64,000 nucleotides of DNA from Leptolyngbyaceae cyanobacterium C42_A2020_001 (GCA_015272515.1 JACYLN010000009.1:48372-112371); one strand, 5' to 3'. Positions 27,327 through 38,000 are shown, counted from the first letter of the stretch. Translations and numbers: made by a program. Notes: generated by a model not told the origin, from the sequence alone.

Positions 27327-27627
27327 ATGAATCAGGTTACTCTACTTCGAGATGCTTTGCGTCGCCATCTAGCTTGGCATAGAGCAAGATAACGCTTTGT
27401 CGCGCGTTCCTGATTGCCCTTCTGCGCGTCAACCCCGTCAACTTCGCGAAGTTGGCGACAAGCTTTAAACGAGCCGCAGACACCCCTGCGAATTCGCATT
27501 CGAGACAATCATCAACTCACTCATCGTCGAGTCAGTCTCCAAGTGGGGAGTGCCTGAGCAAACTTCTGTCTTCTACTTAGCCCATCTCTCAGCATTTTAT
27601 TTGGAATGGCTCAGGAAGCGGCTGTAG
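27327..27627 (+). pseudogene. Decayed IS4-type transposase fragment
   Basis: A degraded reading frame begins at ATG 27327 (MNQVTLLRDALRRHLAWHRA) and stops at 27390. The continuation is two frames over, starting about 27389: ITLCRAFLIALLRVNPVNFA then KLATSFKRAAD. Together these resemble the N-terminus of cyanobacterial IS4-like transposases. A third frame at 27535-27627 gives VSKWGVPEQTSVFYLAHLSA ending at a TAG, perhaps a further scrap. The remaining spacer from 27628 to 27801 shows only small inverted repeats such as ATGCGAAGCAT. No intact terminal repeats were identified. It follows the polysaccharide locus directly. Confidence 0.5.
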
Positions 27628-27801
27628 TATGACACTACAAGTAAAATGACCGTTTCAGGGGACGTTTTCCGCACCGATTTACCCCATGATATATCGGTCG
27701 TCATGCGAAGCATGGCAAAAGCCAGTCAGAAAGTTCATTCAGATTGAGTATCTTTGCAGTTCGCTCGATCTTCACCTTTTTGACTAACGCTATACCGACC
27801 A

Positions 27802-29247
27802 ATGACTCGGTGCATATTACGAGGTTTAACCAGAACGATGTTGATTCGATCCAGGGTGACTGCCGAAATCAGGGAATGTCTCTATCTCGCAATTCCGCTG
27901 GCCGCGGCTCAATTAGCTCAGTCTGCTACGGGTTTTGTTGATACGGTGATGATGGGGTTGCTGGGGAGCCAATCTCTGGCGGCAGGCGGATTGGGTACGA
28001 CGGCATTCACGTTTTTGTTACTGATTGCGACGGGGGTGATTTCTGCTGTCAGCCCGTTGGCAGCAGAAGCTTTTGGCGCTGAAAACCCTGAACGGGTGGC
28101 GAAGGTAGTACGGCAGGGACTTTGGTTGGCAATTGTACTGGCAATTCCGTTAACAGTGTTGGTTTGGAATGCAAATCCTCTCTTAACAGTAATTGGGCAA
28201 AAACCAGAGACGATCGCCCTCACTCAGCAATACCTCGGCGCGATCGCGTGGGGGTATTTCCCAGCATTAGGATTTGTCGCATTAAGAAGTTTTGTCTCGG
28301 CGTTGTCTCAGCCGCGATCGGTAATGGCGATCGTTATTTTGGGAACGCTGCTGAATATTGCGGGCAACTATGTCCTGATGTTTGGCAAACTTGGTTTTCC
28401 AGCGATGGGGTTGGCAGGGATCGGTTGGGCAAGTACCTTCTCACTGTGGAGTATGTTTCTCGCACTCATCGCTTATATCGGGTATCAACCATCGCTGAAC
28501 CAATACCATGTGTTCCGTCATCTACAACGATTCGAGCGGAAAACGCTGAGGGACTTGCTAATTGTTGGTTTGCCTATCAGCGGCATGATTACGGTGGAAG
28601 CAGGTTTATTTACAGTCACAACATTTTTAATGGGGCAGTTTGGCACTACGACTCTCGCGGCTCACCAAATCGCGTTACAGTCTGCTGCTATTTCCTTTAA
28701 CATTCCCTTGGGTATCTCACTGGCAACCACGGTTAGGGTGGGGCAGTTAGCGGGTAAGCAGGATTTTGCAGGGTCGCGGCTGGCGGGGTTTATTGGCATT
28801 AGCTTGGGTGGCTTAACAATGGGATTGACGGCACTGCTGTTTTGGGTGGCTCCTGAGCAAGTGGTTGCCTGGTATTTAGATGTCAAAAATCCAGCCAATG
28901 CAGGGGTTGTGGCGATGGCGAAGACATTGTTGGGTGTGGCAGCGGTGTTTCAAATTGTGGATGGCATTCAGTCCAACGCGGCAGGCGCACTGCGGGGGCT
29001 GAAAGATACGCAAGTGCCACTACTGTTGGCAATGACAGCTTACTGGGGGGTTGGCTTACCCAGCGGAATTTTACTTAGTCGGCAGTTTCAGCTAGATGGA
29101 GTGGGGTTGTGGTGGGGATTGGCGATCGGGTTAACCGTGACGGCGATCGCGCTACCATTACGGTTTGAGCGTCGTGCCACTTTTCTCAACACTCAACTGC
29201 TGCGTACTAAACCATCGACAAATCCCCAGAAACCTCCAACCGAGTAA
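27802..29247 (+). CDS. MATE family multidrug/sodium antiporter
   Basis: A 481-residue twelve-helix exporter that uses a Na+ or H+ gradient. The family start ECLYLAIPLAAAQLAQSATG with FVDTVMMGLLGSQSLAAGGL is clear. The pseudo-symmetric second half begins near LIVGLPISGMITVEAGLFTV, with QFGTTTLAAHQIALQSAAIS and the RVGQLAG segment. The NorM/DinF subgroup seems likely. Either ATG 27802 or ATG 27838 could be used; the second gives a more usual length. Its 3' end overlaps the convergent asparaginase gene by 41 bases. Confidence 0.92.
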   Translation: MTRCILRGLTRTMLIRSRVTAEIRECLYLAIPLAAAQLAQSATGFVDTVMMGLLGSQSLAAGGLGTTAFTFLLLIATGVISAVSPLAAEAFGAENPERVAKVVRQGLWLAIVLAIPLTVLVWNANPLLTVIGQKPETIALTQQYLGAIAWGYFPALGFVALRSFVSALSQPRSVMAIVILGTLLNIAGNYVLMFGKLGFPAMGLAGIGWASTFSLWSMFLALIAYIGYQPSLNQYHVFRHLQRFERKTLRDLLIVGLPISGMITVEAGLFTVTTFLMGQFGTTTLAAHQIALQSAAISFNIPLGISLATTVRVGQLAGKQDFAGSRLAGFIGISLGGLTMGLTALLFWVAPEQVVAWYLDVKNPANAGVVAMAKTLLGVAAVFQIVDGIQSNAAGALRGLKDTQVPLLLAMTAYWGVGLPSGILLSRQFQLDGVGLWWGLAIGLTVTAIALPLRFERRATFLNTQLLRTKPSTNPQKPPTE

Positions 29248-30166
29248 CATTGCCGAGGGTCATGAAGGTTTCAGAGAGTTTTTCAGCAGCAGACGGCGTA
29301 ATCCAGCCCATTTGCTTCAGCAGATGAACCGCCACTGCGTGTTTGGCTCGTTTGGCTCCGTCCATTACCTTAATAGCTAACCCCATCCCTTCGCCCACGC
29401 GGGCAATGCATTGAATTCCTTCGGCACCAGCTTTGCTTACAAGTTCTCCCTCGGTGAGGCGCATCAGTTCCGTATCAAACTCGCCATCCCCTGCAATCAA
29501 AGAAGGGTGATAGACCATCGCGCGAATTACCCGCTCCAGATCCAGGTTGTTGCCAGAGGCGAGGCGAGCATAAAGGGCTGCCATCTGCCCCAACTGCATG
29601 AAGTAGGTTGGAGCACCGCAATCATCGCGAGCGCTGATGAATTCCTCACCGGGCATTCCTAAAAGCTCGGAAAATTTTTGTAGGATGAGCTGCTGTACTG
29701 GATGGCTGCGTTGCAGGTAACTGTTAAGTGCCCAATTGCGCTGCTGACACACGGCTAGCATTCCGGCGTGTTTACCGGAGCAGTTGTATTCCAGCGGGCT
29801 TTTGCCGCCTGGTGGGATGGGGCACTGCAAGGCGGAGGGATCTATATCTGCCCGCCAAAGGATATTGAAAACCTGGCGGACTTGCTCGATTTTGCCGCGA
29901 TGGGAACTGCACATGATTGCCAGGTCGCGATCGCTCAATCCATACCGATCCAGCGTTCCAGTACTGGCGACCGCCAATGCTTGAAATGGTTTGAGCGCTG
30001 AACGGACAAAGGATGCCGTTTCCGCACTACCAGCAACCAACATTGTTCGCCCGCGATCATCGCAGACGGTTGCCTGAACGCGGTGCGTTGATTCAATAAT
30101 CCCTTCTCGCAAAAGCCGGACTTCCAGCTCTGCAGTTTGAGTTCGTCTTCCCCGTGATGGTGTCAT
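29207..30166 (-). CDS. Asparaginase II family protein (PF06089 type)
   Basis: A 319-residue protein of the Asparaginase_II family first described in Rhizobium, unrelated in sequence to E. coli AnsA/AnsB. Recognised segments are LEVRLLREGIIESTHRVQAT, FVRSALKPFQALA, the nucleophile-region-like LAIMCSSHRGKIEQV, and YNCSGKHAGMLAVCQQRNW. Also seen are RDDCGAPTYFMQL and LVSKAGAEGIQCI. It is predicted to hydrolyse L-asparagine to aspartate and ammonia. No signal peptide is seen. It is convergent with the MATE gene (41-base overlap) and is followed upstream by a divergently placed 60-base spacer before the Ycf36-like gene. Confidence 0.88.
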   Translation of the reverse strand: MTPSRGRRTQTAELEVRLLREGIIESTHRVQATVCDDRGRTMLVAGSAETASFVRSALKPFQALAVASTGTLDRYGLSDRDLAIMCSSHRGKIEQVRQVFNILWRADIDPSALQCPIPPGGKSPLEYNCSGKHAGMLAVCQQRNWALNSYLQRSHPVQQLILQKFSELLGMPGEEFISARDDCGAPTYFMQLGQMAALYARLASGNNLDLERVIRAMVYHPSLIAGDGEFDTELMRLTEGELVSKAGAEGIQCIARVGEGMGLAIKVMDGAKRAKHAVAVHLLKQMGWITPSAAEKLSETFMTLGNVTRLEVSGDLSMV

Positions 30167-30235
30167 GAGGTCAATTTAACACCAGACGGGCACGACAGCA
30201 CACTTTCTTTGGGTAAGAAGTTGGGTTGGCGCAAA

Positions 30236-30739
30236 TCATACCAGCCTCCAACTAATGGCACCCAGCAACAAAAGACCCGTCAGCACTGCAAACGTTTGCT
30301 GCATCCGCTTCAGGAGCGGCTGAATTTGGTAAGACACTACCAAGCGATCGCGGGTCAGCACTTCAGCAGGTTTTTCCCAGGTTTGTCCATCGTACCAGCC
30401 CGATTCTTCGTACACCACAATCGTATCGACCAAGCGCGAGGAGACATACGCCCACCCCAGATACAGCCGCGTCAACGCCAGAAATAAAAACAAAATTGCG
30501 CCTGCCGAAGCAGCTAGCAGGAACTGCACTGGAAACTTGGTAGGGGAAAAACTGGCAGCCGCAACAGGACCTGCGATCGCCCAACTTCCCACCCAGATCC
30601 AAACCATTTTGCGAATGTAGGTGTTTGTATCAAGCAACGCCCATCGAAAAAACCAGGATTCTCGCAATTCCTCATACTGGTTGAGCGGCAGTTGCTCAGA
30701 AGGAACCGGGCAGCCAGCCGGACTTGAATTTTTCGTCAT
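30236..30739 (-). CDS. Ycf36/CGLD27-like (DUF1230) membrane protein
   Basis: A conserved protein of cyanobacteria and plastids (DUF1230; plastid Ycf36, green-lineage CGLD27). With ATG 30739 the product is 167 residues and starts as family members do, with CPVPSEQLPLNQYEELRESW. Two membrane spans follow (WIWVGSWAIAGPVAAASF and FLLAASAGAILFLFLALTRL), then the conserved YLGWAYVSSRLVDTIVVYEE and SGWYDGQTWEKP. A third hydrophobic stretch is at the C-terminus. The longer frame starting at 30880 adds 47 residues that do not fit the family. The function is unknown; the plant homologue has been linked to photosynthetic acclimation, which I mention only as background. Confidence 0.85.
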   Translation of the reverse strand: MTKNSSPAGCPVPSEQLPLNQYEELRESWFFRWALLDTNTYIRKMVWIWVGSWAIAGPVAAASFSPTKFPVQFLLAASAGAILFLFLALTRLYLGWAYVSSRLVDTIVVYEESGWYDGQTWEKPAEVLTRDRLVVSYQIQPLLKRMQQTFAVLTGLLLLGAISWRLV

Positions 30740-30945
30740 GTCATCCGGTAGCACGCTGAGCCTCCACAGTGGCAATCGTTGAGAATGGCTGACCGTCTTT
30801 CTAGAAAAGATACTTGTCAGTATAAACGACAGGACAGAAAGGTGTTGAGTGGTGAGTGTGGCTACAAAACACCCCTCCAACTTTAATGAAAAAGTTGTGA
30901 GGGGCTAAGTTACATCAAGCACTTGAAAACAGTTAAGGTAGAGCA

Positions 30946-31263
30946 CTAAACTTCGTCGTCGTCCATCCGTGCTACCACGATCGCGCAGAATGCAAATGAT
31001 GCAACTAACGGCATTGGGGAGGCTAGAAGATAACTCAACAGCCCGCCCATGCCAGCGCTGATAACGGCTGAGATACTCCAAATCCGTTCCTCAAAGCACA
31101 GTCCTTGCTGGGCTTTAATCATTCTCAGCGCTTGCTGGGGAATTGGCACTGGCATAACAGCATTAGGAGGGAAGCCCCAATATCTGGAGCGTTCAACGAA
31201 CCAATCCGTCCATCCATTGTCATGGCACCAATTATCAATCCATTGGGCTGCGTAATGATTCAT
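30946..31263 (-). CDS. Conserved cyanobacterial hypothetical protein with two C-terminal hydrophobic segments
   Basis: A 105-residue protein starting at ATG 31263. The N-terminal half is Trp-rich (AAQWIDNWCHDNGWTDWFVE, then RYWGFPPNAVMPVPIP), with a short linker LRMIKAQQGLCFEERIWSIS. Two hydrophobic stretches follow (AVISAGMGGLLSYLLAS and PLVASFAFCAIVVA), ending in an acidic tail MDDDEV. It looks like a small membrane-associated protein and I recall similar proteins being widespread in cyanobacteria, with no known role. A longer start at 31320 is possible but less likely. Confidence 0.65.
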   Translation of the reverse strand: MNHYAAQWIDNWCHDNGWTDWFVERSRYWGFPPNAVMPVPIPQQALRMIKAQQGLCFEERIWSISAVISAGMGGLLSYLLASPMPLVASFAFCAIVVARMDDDEV

Positions 31264-31534
31264 GATTCTCGGCAAAAGGAATGAAGAACTGTGTGTATAA
31301 ACAAACCGGGAACTTTGCAAGCAGGATTAAACTAAAACTGCAAAAGCTTTGTGGCAGTAGTATTGAACCTGGAAGCAATCACCTTGTGGTAATCAATGGT
31401 TTTCTGGACAGACACCAGCCCATTCAACTTATTTATTGAGGCTATCAGAGTCTTTTTTGTCTAAGCCATTGAAGACATCAAAGTTTACGTCCTTCAGAAA
31501 TACCGAAAAATTTCGTAATAGATCCTCTATCTTG

Positions 31535-32473
31535 ATGCGTATACATCCTTTTGCAACAACGAGTCGAACTTTCTTAAATGCCGCGTTACAAGGTCGAAAT
31601 GCGGGATGGCGGTATCTGTTAGGGATTGGGTTGGCAATCCTGCTTTGGCTGGGTGGCTATTTTTATGTTGGAATACCGATAGCGCAGGCGATCGCGCCAT
31701 ACCTTTCCTTTGATAGAGGTGTAGTTTATAGCGATGAAATTAAAGTTGAAACTGAGTCTGTTGCGGTTAATTCTTCAGCATTTTCTTATATTTCCAGCCA
31801 CATTGCGTTTGCATTTCTTTGCATTGGAATTTTGAGTGCCGTAAAGCTAATTCATCACCGGAAAATGCTGACTTTGATTAGTCCAGATGCTTCATTTCAG
31901 GCGAAGCGATTTTGGCTGGGGTTTGGTCTCTGGCTCGCTCTGGCAAGTTTGCAAACGCTGATTGAATTTCTGCTTCAGCCAAGGGCATTTGTGTGGAATT
32001 TTCAGCCGTTAGTCTGGTTAAAGTTTCTGCCTCTAGCCTTACTACTTACCCCCATCCAAACATCAGGGGAAGAATTACTGTTTCGTGGCTATCTATTGCA
32101 GGGTTTGGGGTTGATTGTGCGACAACCGATCGGGCTGATTATGCTTATTAGTTTGCCGTTTGCGATCGTCCATTTTGGCAACCCTGAAATGGAACGGGGA
32201 GCGGCATGGATTGCACTCACCTACCTCGTTCTGGCAATCTTTTTGACCACGATTACGCTGCAAGACAATCGCCTAGAATTAGCGCTAGGAGTTCATGCTG
32301 CGAATAATCTTTTCATCGTGCTGTTGGTCAACACGCGGGACTCTGTTTTGCAAACTCCTGCAATGATTTTGCAGTCGATCCCAACCGATCCCAAACTAAC
32401 TTTTGTGGAACTCCTTGTATCCAGCGTAATTTTCTGCATCTTGCTCTTTGGTAAACGTGCCCATCAGCCTTGA
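31535..32473 (+). CDS. CPBP (CAAX/bacteriocin-processing) family intramembrane metalloprotease
   Basis: A multi-span membrane protein with the three CPBP/Abi motifs: motif 1 SGEELLFRGYLLQGL (EExxxR), motif 2 FAIVHFGNPE (FxxxH) and motif 3 LGVHAANNLFIVLL (HxxxN/B). An N-terminal span is LLGIGLAILLWLGGYFYVG. Such proteins are Rce1-like glutamate/metal-dependent proteases or act in bacteriocin immunity. I chose ATG 31535 (312 residues); an in-frame TTG at 31436 lies in sequence without family resemblance. No peptide-bacteriocin gene is nearby, so the substrate is open. Confidence 0.85.
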   Translation: MRIHPFATTSRTFLNAALQGRNAGWRYLLGIGLAILLWLGGYFYVGIPIAQAIAPYLSFDRGVVYSDEIKVETESVAVNSSAFSYISSHIAFAFLCIGILSAVKLIHHRKMLTLISPDASFQAKRFWLGFGLWLALASLQTLIEFLLQPRAFVWNFQPLVWLKFLPLALLLTPIQTSGEELLFRGYLLQGLGLIVRQPIGLIMLISLPFAIVHFGNPEMERGAAWIALTYLVLAIFLTTITLQDNRLELALGVHAANNLFIVLLVNTRDSVLQTPAMILQSIPTDPKLTFVELLVSSVIFCILLFGKRAHQP

Positions 32474-32634
32474 CTCTTTCTAACGCTGAGACAGGCACAA
32501 AGCCCACCTCTTACGAATTTATTAGACTCGCGATCCTATACAACGAAGGGAGTATGCAGATTTTTTACGAGGACTGGGGTACGGCTTAACCCGTGGTTTT
32601 CTGCACCCTTGCTCAATAAAGTTAGCCAATCGTT

Positions 32635-32687
32635 GGAGCGGACAGACTAGAGTCCATTGATAGATGTTTGAGTCTGTCTGCCGCTCC
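32635..32687. repeat. Long imperfect inverted repeat in a convergent gene spacer
   Basis: GGAGCGGACAGACT at 32635-32648 pairs with AGTCTGTCTGCCGCTCC at 32671-32687, allowing a 3-base bulge, around a 22-base loop. It lies between the 3' ends of the convergent protease and amidase genes and could act as a bidirectional terminator, although neither side has a clear T run. The 270-base spacer holds no convincing gene. Confidence 0.5.
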
Positions 32688-32745
32688 ACAACTGCACTGA
32701 TACGTCGCTTTGCTATGTATAAGAAGCGATCGCTCACAAGGGGAT

Positions 32746-34425
32746 TTAGTTTTGGTCAACTTTGCGGCGGCGCAACACCGTCATACCTAAGCCTGCCAGT
32801 GCCAAACCTGCCAGTGTGGTGGGTTCGGGAACGGCCTCGTATTGAAACACTTCACCCGGCAAGTCTGGGGTGAAACCAGGGGTTTGGCGAAGCTTGGTGC
32901 CTTGCTCAAAGGCATAGGCAAGCTGCAATAGGGTTGGTTCATCAAATGCCCGCCCTAAAAACTCCATGCCAACGGGCAAGCCATCTGCGGTATATCCGGC
33001 AGGGAGGGTAATAGCGGGGAAGCCGGAAAAGGCACTCAGACGGTTATTAGAACCAATGCGCTGAGCTTGACTGTTCAACCGTGGGGGAGCCTGAGAGGTG
33101 GGGTAGAGTAAGGCATCCAACCCTGTGAGAGCGGTTAACAAGTTCCCTTGAGTCACTCCTGGACGATTCTGGATGATGTCTTGATACGCCTGGTTGGTTT
33201 CCAATGGGGGCACATTGTTGCGGGCGATCAAGGTTGAGAGGTTGCTGGGCAGGAACAAGCCTGAATCAATAATTTGCTGCAACGTGTTGTAGGGTGCATT
33301 CGGTTCTGCTGCCAGGTAGTCTTCCAGGTCATACCGAAATTCAAAGGCGCTTAAGGATGGCGATGCCAGAATTTCGCTGAGTCCGGGGATAGTGACTGAT
33401 TCCACAATCGTCGCACCCAGGGATTCCAATGTTGCGATCGCCTGATTAATCACCGCATTCACCTGAGCATACTCAGGGTCAGCATCGGAACCAAACAAAT
33501 CGCGCACGATTCCAATCCGTTTGCCCTGTAAGCCATTTACTTGAAGAAAGTCAGTATAGCTGTCGGGAATGTTGCCAATGCCCGTAGCAGTGATCGGATC
33601 GTTCGGGTCAAAACCGACGGTAGCATCCAGCGTCAATGCCGCATCCAGCACACTGCGAGCCAATGGACCGCCCGTATCCTGCGACAACGCCAATGGCACG
33701 ATGCCGCTGCGACTGGATAAACCAATGGTTGGACGCACCCCTACCAGACTGTTGAAAGCGGACGGATTACGAATGGAGCCGCCTGTATCAGTACCTAAAC
33801 CAACGGTGGCGAAACTTGCCGCGATCGAAGCCCCTGTGCCGCCACTGGAACCTGCGGGGCTGCGTAAGGGATCGTAAGGGTTGAGCGTGGTGCCACCTAA
33901 TGAGCTAATGGAGGTTGAGCCGCTGAAGGCAAATTCAGACAGGTTGGCTTTGCCGAGAATGATTGCTCCGGCTTCCCGCAATTTCTGTACCTGAAAAGCA
34001 TCCGCGGCGGGCACAAACCCATCAAACGCCAGAACGCCAGCGGTGGTGGGCAGGTCGAAGGTATTGAAATTATCTTTCACGATCACGGGAATCCCATAGA
34101 GCGGACCGCGATCGCTGACCAAATTCCGCTGCTGGTCAAATAAAGCCGCTTCTTGCAAAGCGTTTGGGTTAATCGTAATCAGAGAGTTAATGCTAGGGCC
34201 TTGTTTGTCGTAGGCAGCAATCCGATTCAAATAAAGTTGCACCAGTTGTTGCGAGGTCAAAGCACCGGAATCAATCGCCAGGTTAATATCCGCGATCGTG
34301 GCATCTTGCAACCGAAACGTGGTTAATGAAGCGGCTTCGGCGATCGCAGGCACAAACGCCAACGAGGCAGCAGAAGCCACTGGAGCGATGAAAAAAGCAG
34401 TTGAACGAAGAATCGAACGCAACAC
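32746..34425 (-). CDS. Secreted amidase-signature hydrolase with PEP-CTERM anchor
   Basis: Amidase-family serine hydrolase with the Ser-cisSer-Lys triad: Lys in IPVIVKDNFNT, cis-Ser in SPAGSSGGTGAS and nucleophile Ser in LGTDTGGSIRNPSAF. An N-terminal signal peptide ends near AIAEAAS. The C-terminus has the PEP-CTERM sorting signal: PEPTTLAGLALAGLGMTVL followed by RRRKVDQ. It is therefore predicted to be exported and processed by an exosortase. GTG 34425 is the best start because GAAAGGAGAG sits 5 bases upstream; an ATG at 34449 overlaps that site. The 559-residue protein is related to GatA in fold only. The substrate is unknown. Confidence 0.9.
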   Translation of the reverse strand: MLRSILRSTAFFIAPVASAASLAFVPAIAEAASLTTFRLQDATIADINLAIDSGALTSQQLVQLYLNRIAAYDKQGPSINSLITINPNALQEAALFDQQRNLVSDRGPLYGIPVIVKDNFNTFDLPTTAGVLAFDGFVPAADAFQVQKLREAGAIILGKANLSEFAFSGSTSISSLGGTTLNPYDPLRSPAGSSGGTGASIAASFATVGLGTDTGGSIRNPSAFNSLVGVRPTIGLSSRSGIVPLALSQDTGGPLARSVLDAALTLDATVGFDPNDPITATGIGNIPDSYTDFLQVNGLQGKRIGIVRDLFGSDADPEYAQVNAVINQAIATLESLGATIVESVTIPGLSEILASPSLSAFEFRYDLEDYLAAEPNAPYNTLQQIIDSGLFLPSNLSTLIARNNVPPLETNQAYQDIIQNRPGVTQGNLLTALTGLDALLYPTSQAPPRLNSQAQRIGSNNRLSAFSGFPAITLPAGYTADGLPVGMEFLGRAFDEPTLLQLAYAFEQGTKLRQTPGFTPDLPGEVFQYEAVPEPTTLAGLALAGLGMTVLRRRKVDQN

Positions 34426-34496
34426 AAAAACTCTCCTTTCATAAAACAACCTGATTTGGCAAACCTTAACTTAGGCAATTTCACGGAGAGCAAACA

Positions 34497-34961
34497 GTGG
34501 TGGTAGCTACGATTTGTGAAGGGTTTATAGGGGTTCTCCCTATCTTCATGAAATCTTCTTATGGGTTCTGGTTACACAAAGGAGCGGTGAATTATAGTTC
34601 GAGCAATGAAATCAGCAAGACAGGTGCCCGGATGGAAGATGTATCAGAAGCTCCCGGAGTGTGGCGTTGCATTGCAGGTTCGGCCCATCGTTCTTACGCC
34701 GTTGAGCAACTAGATCGCCACCACAAGCAGTTTCAACTCGCCATCTACAATAGCCCTCAACTCAGTCCCCAACACCTGATTGAAGTCATCTCAATCCAGG
34801 TATCAAGCAATGATTCACAGGGCATCCTTGGCAAGGGCACTATGCAAAATGGTCAAACGATCATCGTTAAAGCCTTCCAAAAAACGGTGGACTTTGCCGT
34901 AGACGATCCTGCAACCGGCCTTGCCTCAGGCGTTTGTAGCTATTTAAGTGATTGGCAGTAA
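34497..34961 (+). CDS. Hypothetical protein
   Basis: A 154-residue frame that I do not recognise. GTG 34497 is preceded by GGAGAG at suitable spacing; ATG 34548 and ATG 34632 are later options. The predicted protein is soluble with mixed polar composition, no clear signal peptide and three Cys (TICEG, WRCIAG, GVCSYL). It is divergent from the amidase gene with a 71-base spacer and precedes the RTX gene by 134 bases on the same strand. Confidence 0.45.
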   Translation: MVVATICEGFIGVLPIFMKSSYGFWLHKGAVNYSSSNEISKTGARMEDVSEAPGVWRCIAGSAHRSYAVEQLDRHHKQFQLAIYNSPQLSPQHLIEVISIQVSSNDSQGILGKGTMQNGQTIIVKAFQKTVDFAVDDPATGLASGVCSYLSDWQ

Positions 34962-35095
34962 CCGAATTTCATCAAACTTTCACCCGATCAGTTCACCCAT
35001 TTCGGTGCTTCGACGGTTGCATAACGCTAGCAAAGCGATCGTGTAAGTCATTGCAAGTAGTGCCAACGCTACAGATATGACTTAAAGGAGTACCA

Positions 35096-38000
35096 ATGGC
35101 TGTTACAGCATTCTTCTCGGCAGGCATCCTGTCCATTTTTGCGGACAATCTAGCAAACACAGTAGAGGTAAGTCGCAACGCAGCAGGCAATATCTTGATC
35201 AACGGGGGGGCGGTTGTCATTAGCGGCGGCACTGCCACTGTTGCCAATGTTAGTTCCATTCAAGCGTTTGGGCTGGGTGAAAACGACACCTTAACCCTGA
35301 ATGAAAGCAACGGTGCATTGCCTAGGGCTTTTCTGTTCGGTGGCACAGGTAATGACACGGCAACAGGCGGTTCCGGTGCTGATCAATTGTTTGGTCAGGC
35401 AGGCAACGACACCATACTGGGCAAAGGCGGCACTGACTTCATCTTTGGTGGCGATGGCAATGACGTTCTCACGGCGGGCGATGGTGACGATCAAGTGTTT
35501 GGCGAAGGTGGCGACGATCGCCTGATCTGGCATCCCGGCGACGATACCGACCTGTTTGAAGGCGGCGCTGGCAATGACACCGCAGAAGTGAACGGCGGCG
35601 GTGGCGCGGAAGTTTTTACCATTACTGCAAATGGCTCGCGAGTCAGATTCGATCGCGTCGATCCCGCTCCCTTTAGTCTGGATATTGGCAGCACTGAAAA
35701 TCTCGTCCTCAATGCTAACGGCGGCGATGACAGGATTAGTGCTTCTGGCAACCTATCTCCCCTAATTAAAATCACCGTGGACGGTGGGGCTGGCAACGAC
35801 ACGATTCTGAGTGGCAACGGCAACGATCTGCTGCTGGGGGGCGACGGCAACGACACGATTGATGGCAACCAGGGTGATGACGTAGCCTTCATGGGCGCGG
35901 GGGACGATGTTTTCATCTGGGACCCAGGCGACGGTAGTGACGTGGTGGAAGGACAGGCAGGCACCGATACCATGCTGTTTAACGGCTCTGCCGGTAACGA
36001 GCAGTTTGACTTGTCTGCTAACGGGTCGCGGGCGCGCTTCTTCCGCAACCTCGGCAATATTGTGATGGATATGAACGATCTGGAACGGGTTGATTTGAAC
36101 GCGCTGGGCGGAACTGACACCATTACGGTGAATGACCTCTCTGGCACGGATGTAACTGAATTCAATATCAATCTGGAAGGCGCATTGTTGTCTGGCACCG
36201 GCGATGGGCAAGCGGATACCGTGATTGTCAACGGCACGAATGGAGCGAATATCATTGACATTTTGGGTGCTGGAACCTCAGTCGCTGTTGTTGGTCTGCC
36301 TGCCCTCGTCACAATCAAAAATGCCGAAGTTGCCAACGATCAACTGGTGATTAACGGATTAGGAGGCAGCGATCGCATGAATGCCGCAAATCTCAACGCT
36401 GGCATTATCAAACTCACCATTGATGCTGGTGCCGGAGATGACCAGATCTTCGGTAGTCGAGGGGCGGATGTCATGCTGGGGGGCGATGGCAACGACACAA
36501 TTGACGGCAACCAGGGCGACGACGTTGCCTTCCTGGGCGCAGGTGATGACCTGTTCATCTGGGATCCAGGCGACGGCAGTGATGTTGTAGAAGGTCAGGA
36601 CGGCACCGACACGATGCTGTTCAACGGCGCAAATGTCAGTGAGCGCATGGATTTGTCTGCCAATGGTGGGCGGTTACGCTTCTTCCGCGACGTTGCCAAC
36701 ATCACGATGGATACGGATGACGTGGAACGGGTGGATGTTAACGCGCTGGGTGGAGCCGACACGATCACGGTTAATGATCTGTCTGGAACCGATGTGAAGA
36801 CCGTTAACCTGAATCTGGCAGGATTTTTTGGTTCTCAAACGAGCGATGGTCAGCTAGACCAGGTGATTGTGGGAGGCACCGCAGGAGATGACACGATCGC
36901 GATCGATGATCCCGCTCAAGGCATTACCGTTTCAGGATTGGCTGCCGTCACCACCATCACCAATGCCGACAGTATCGACCAACTGATAATCAACAGCGGT
37001 GCAGGCAATGATCTGGTGGATGCCAGAGGTTTAGCGGCTGGCAAAATGCAACTCATCATCAATAGTGGCGCAGGCGTTGATACCGTTCTCGGTGGTGAGG
37101 GCAACGATCTTATCAACGGTGGACAGGGCGATGATATTGCCTTCCTGGGTGCAGGCGATGATGTTTTTGTCTGGAATCCGGGCGAGGGCAGTGACGTGGT
37201 GGAAGGTCAAGCTGGAACGGATACGATGCTGTTCAATGGTGCCAATGTCAGCGAGCAGGTTGACATCTCTGCCAACGGTAACCGAGTCATCTTTTTCCGC
37301 AACATTGCCAACATCACAATGGATAACAACGATGTGGAACGGATTGATTTCAACGCGCTGGGTGGAGCGGACACCATTACGATCAACGATCTTTCTGGCA
37401 CCGACGTAACGGAGGTGAACCTCAACCTGGGTGGCAGCGGTTCTCCTGCCGGGGATGGTCAGATTGATACGACAACTACCAAAGGCACCAATGGCGACGA
37501 CGTAGCTGTGCTGCAAGGATCAGCCAGCGGTGTGACGGTCAATGGATTAGCCGCAAGGGTTGCGATCGCAGGTGCAGAAACTCAGGACATCCTGAAACTT
37601 GAACTCCTGGCTGGAGACGACGTGATTGATGCCAGTGGAATTGCAACAGGCGCACTGAAACTTCACCTATCCGGCGGTGATGGCGATGATGTAATCATTG
37701 GCAGCAACAACGGTGACATTTTGGAAGACGGCGCAGGCGATGACGTGGTAATTGGCGGCACTGGCAACGACACATTCATCATCGGTCTTGGAGACAACAT
37801 CATTCTCGACAATGGCGGCATCGATACCGTGCTCTCGGATAGCAATTTCACTCTGGGCAACGCCTTTGAAAACCTGGCACTGACGGGAACCGCAGCCAAC
37901 GGCACAGGCAACAGCAAAGATAATCAGATCACAGGCAACAACAGCAACAACCTGCTGCAAGGGTTGGCTGGCAACGATACGTTGATTGGAGTTGATGCGA

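Noticed and set aside
27439..27454. 16-base perfect palindrome CAACTTCGCGAAGTTG
   Set aside because: It lies inside the transposase remnant and encodes part of its NFAKLA segment, so it is probably not an independent regulatory site.
32522..32737. 71-codon minus-strand frame in the convergent spacer
   Set aside because: It contains the long inverted repeat, lacks a ribosome-binding site and shows no family resemblance.
35491..36336. Long antisense open frames opposite the RTX gene
   Set aside because: They arise from the Gly/Asp-rich codon pattern (GGC GAY) read in reverse and have no protein-like features.
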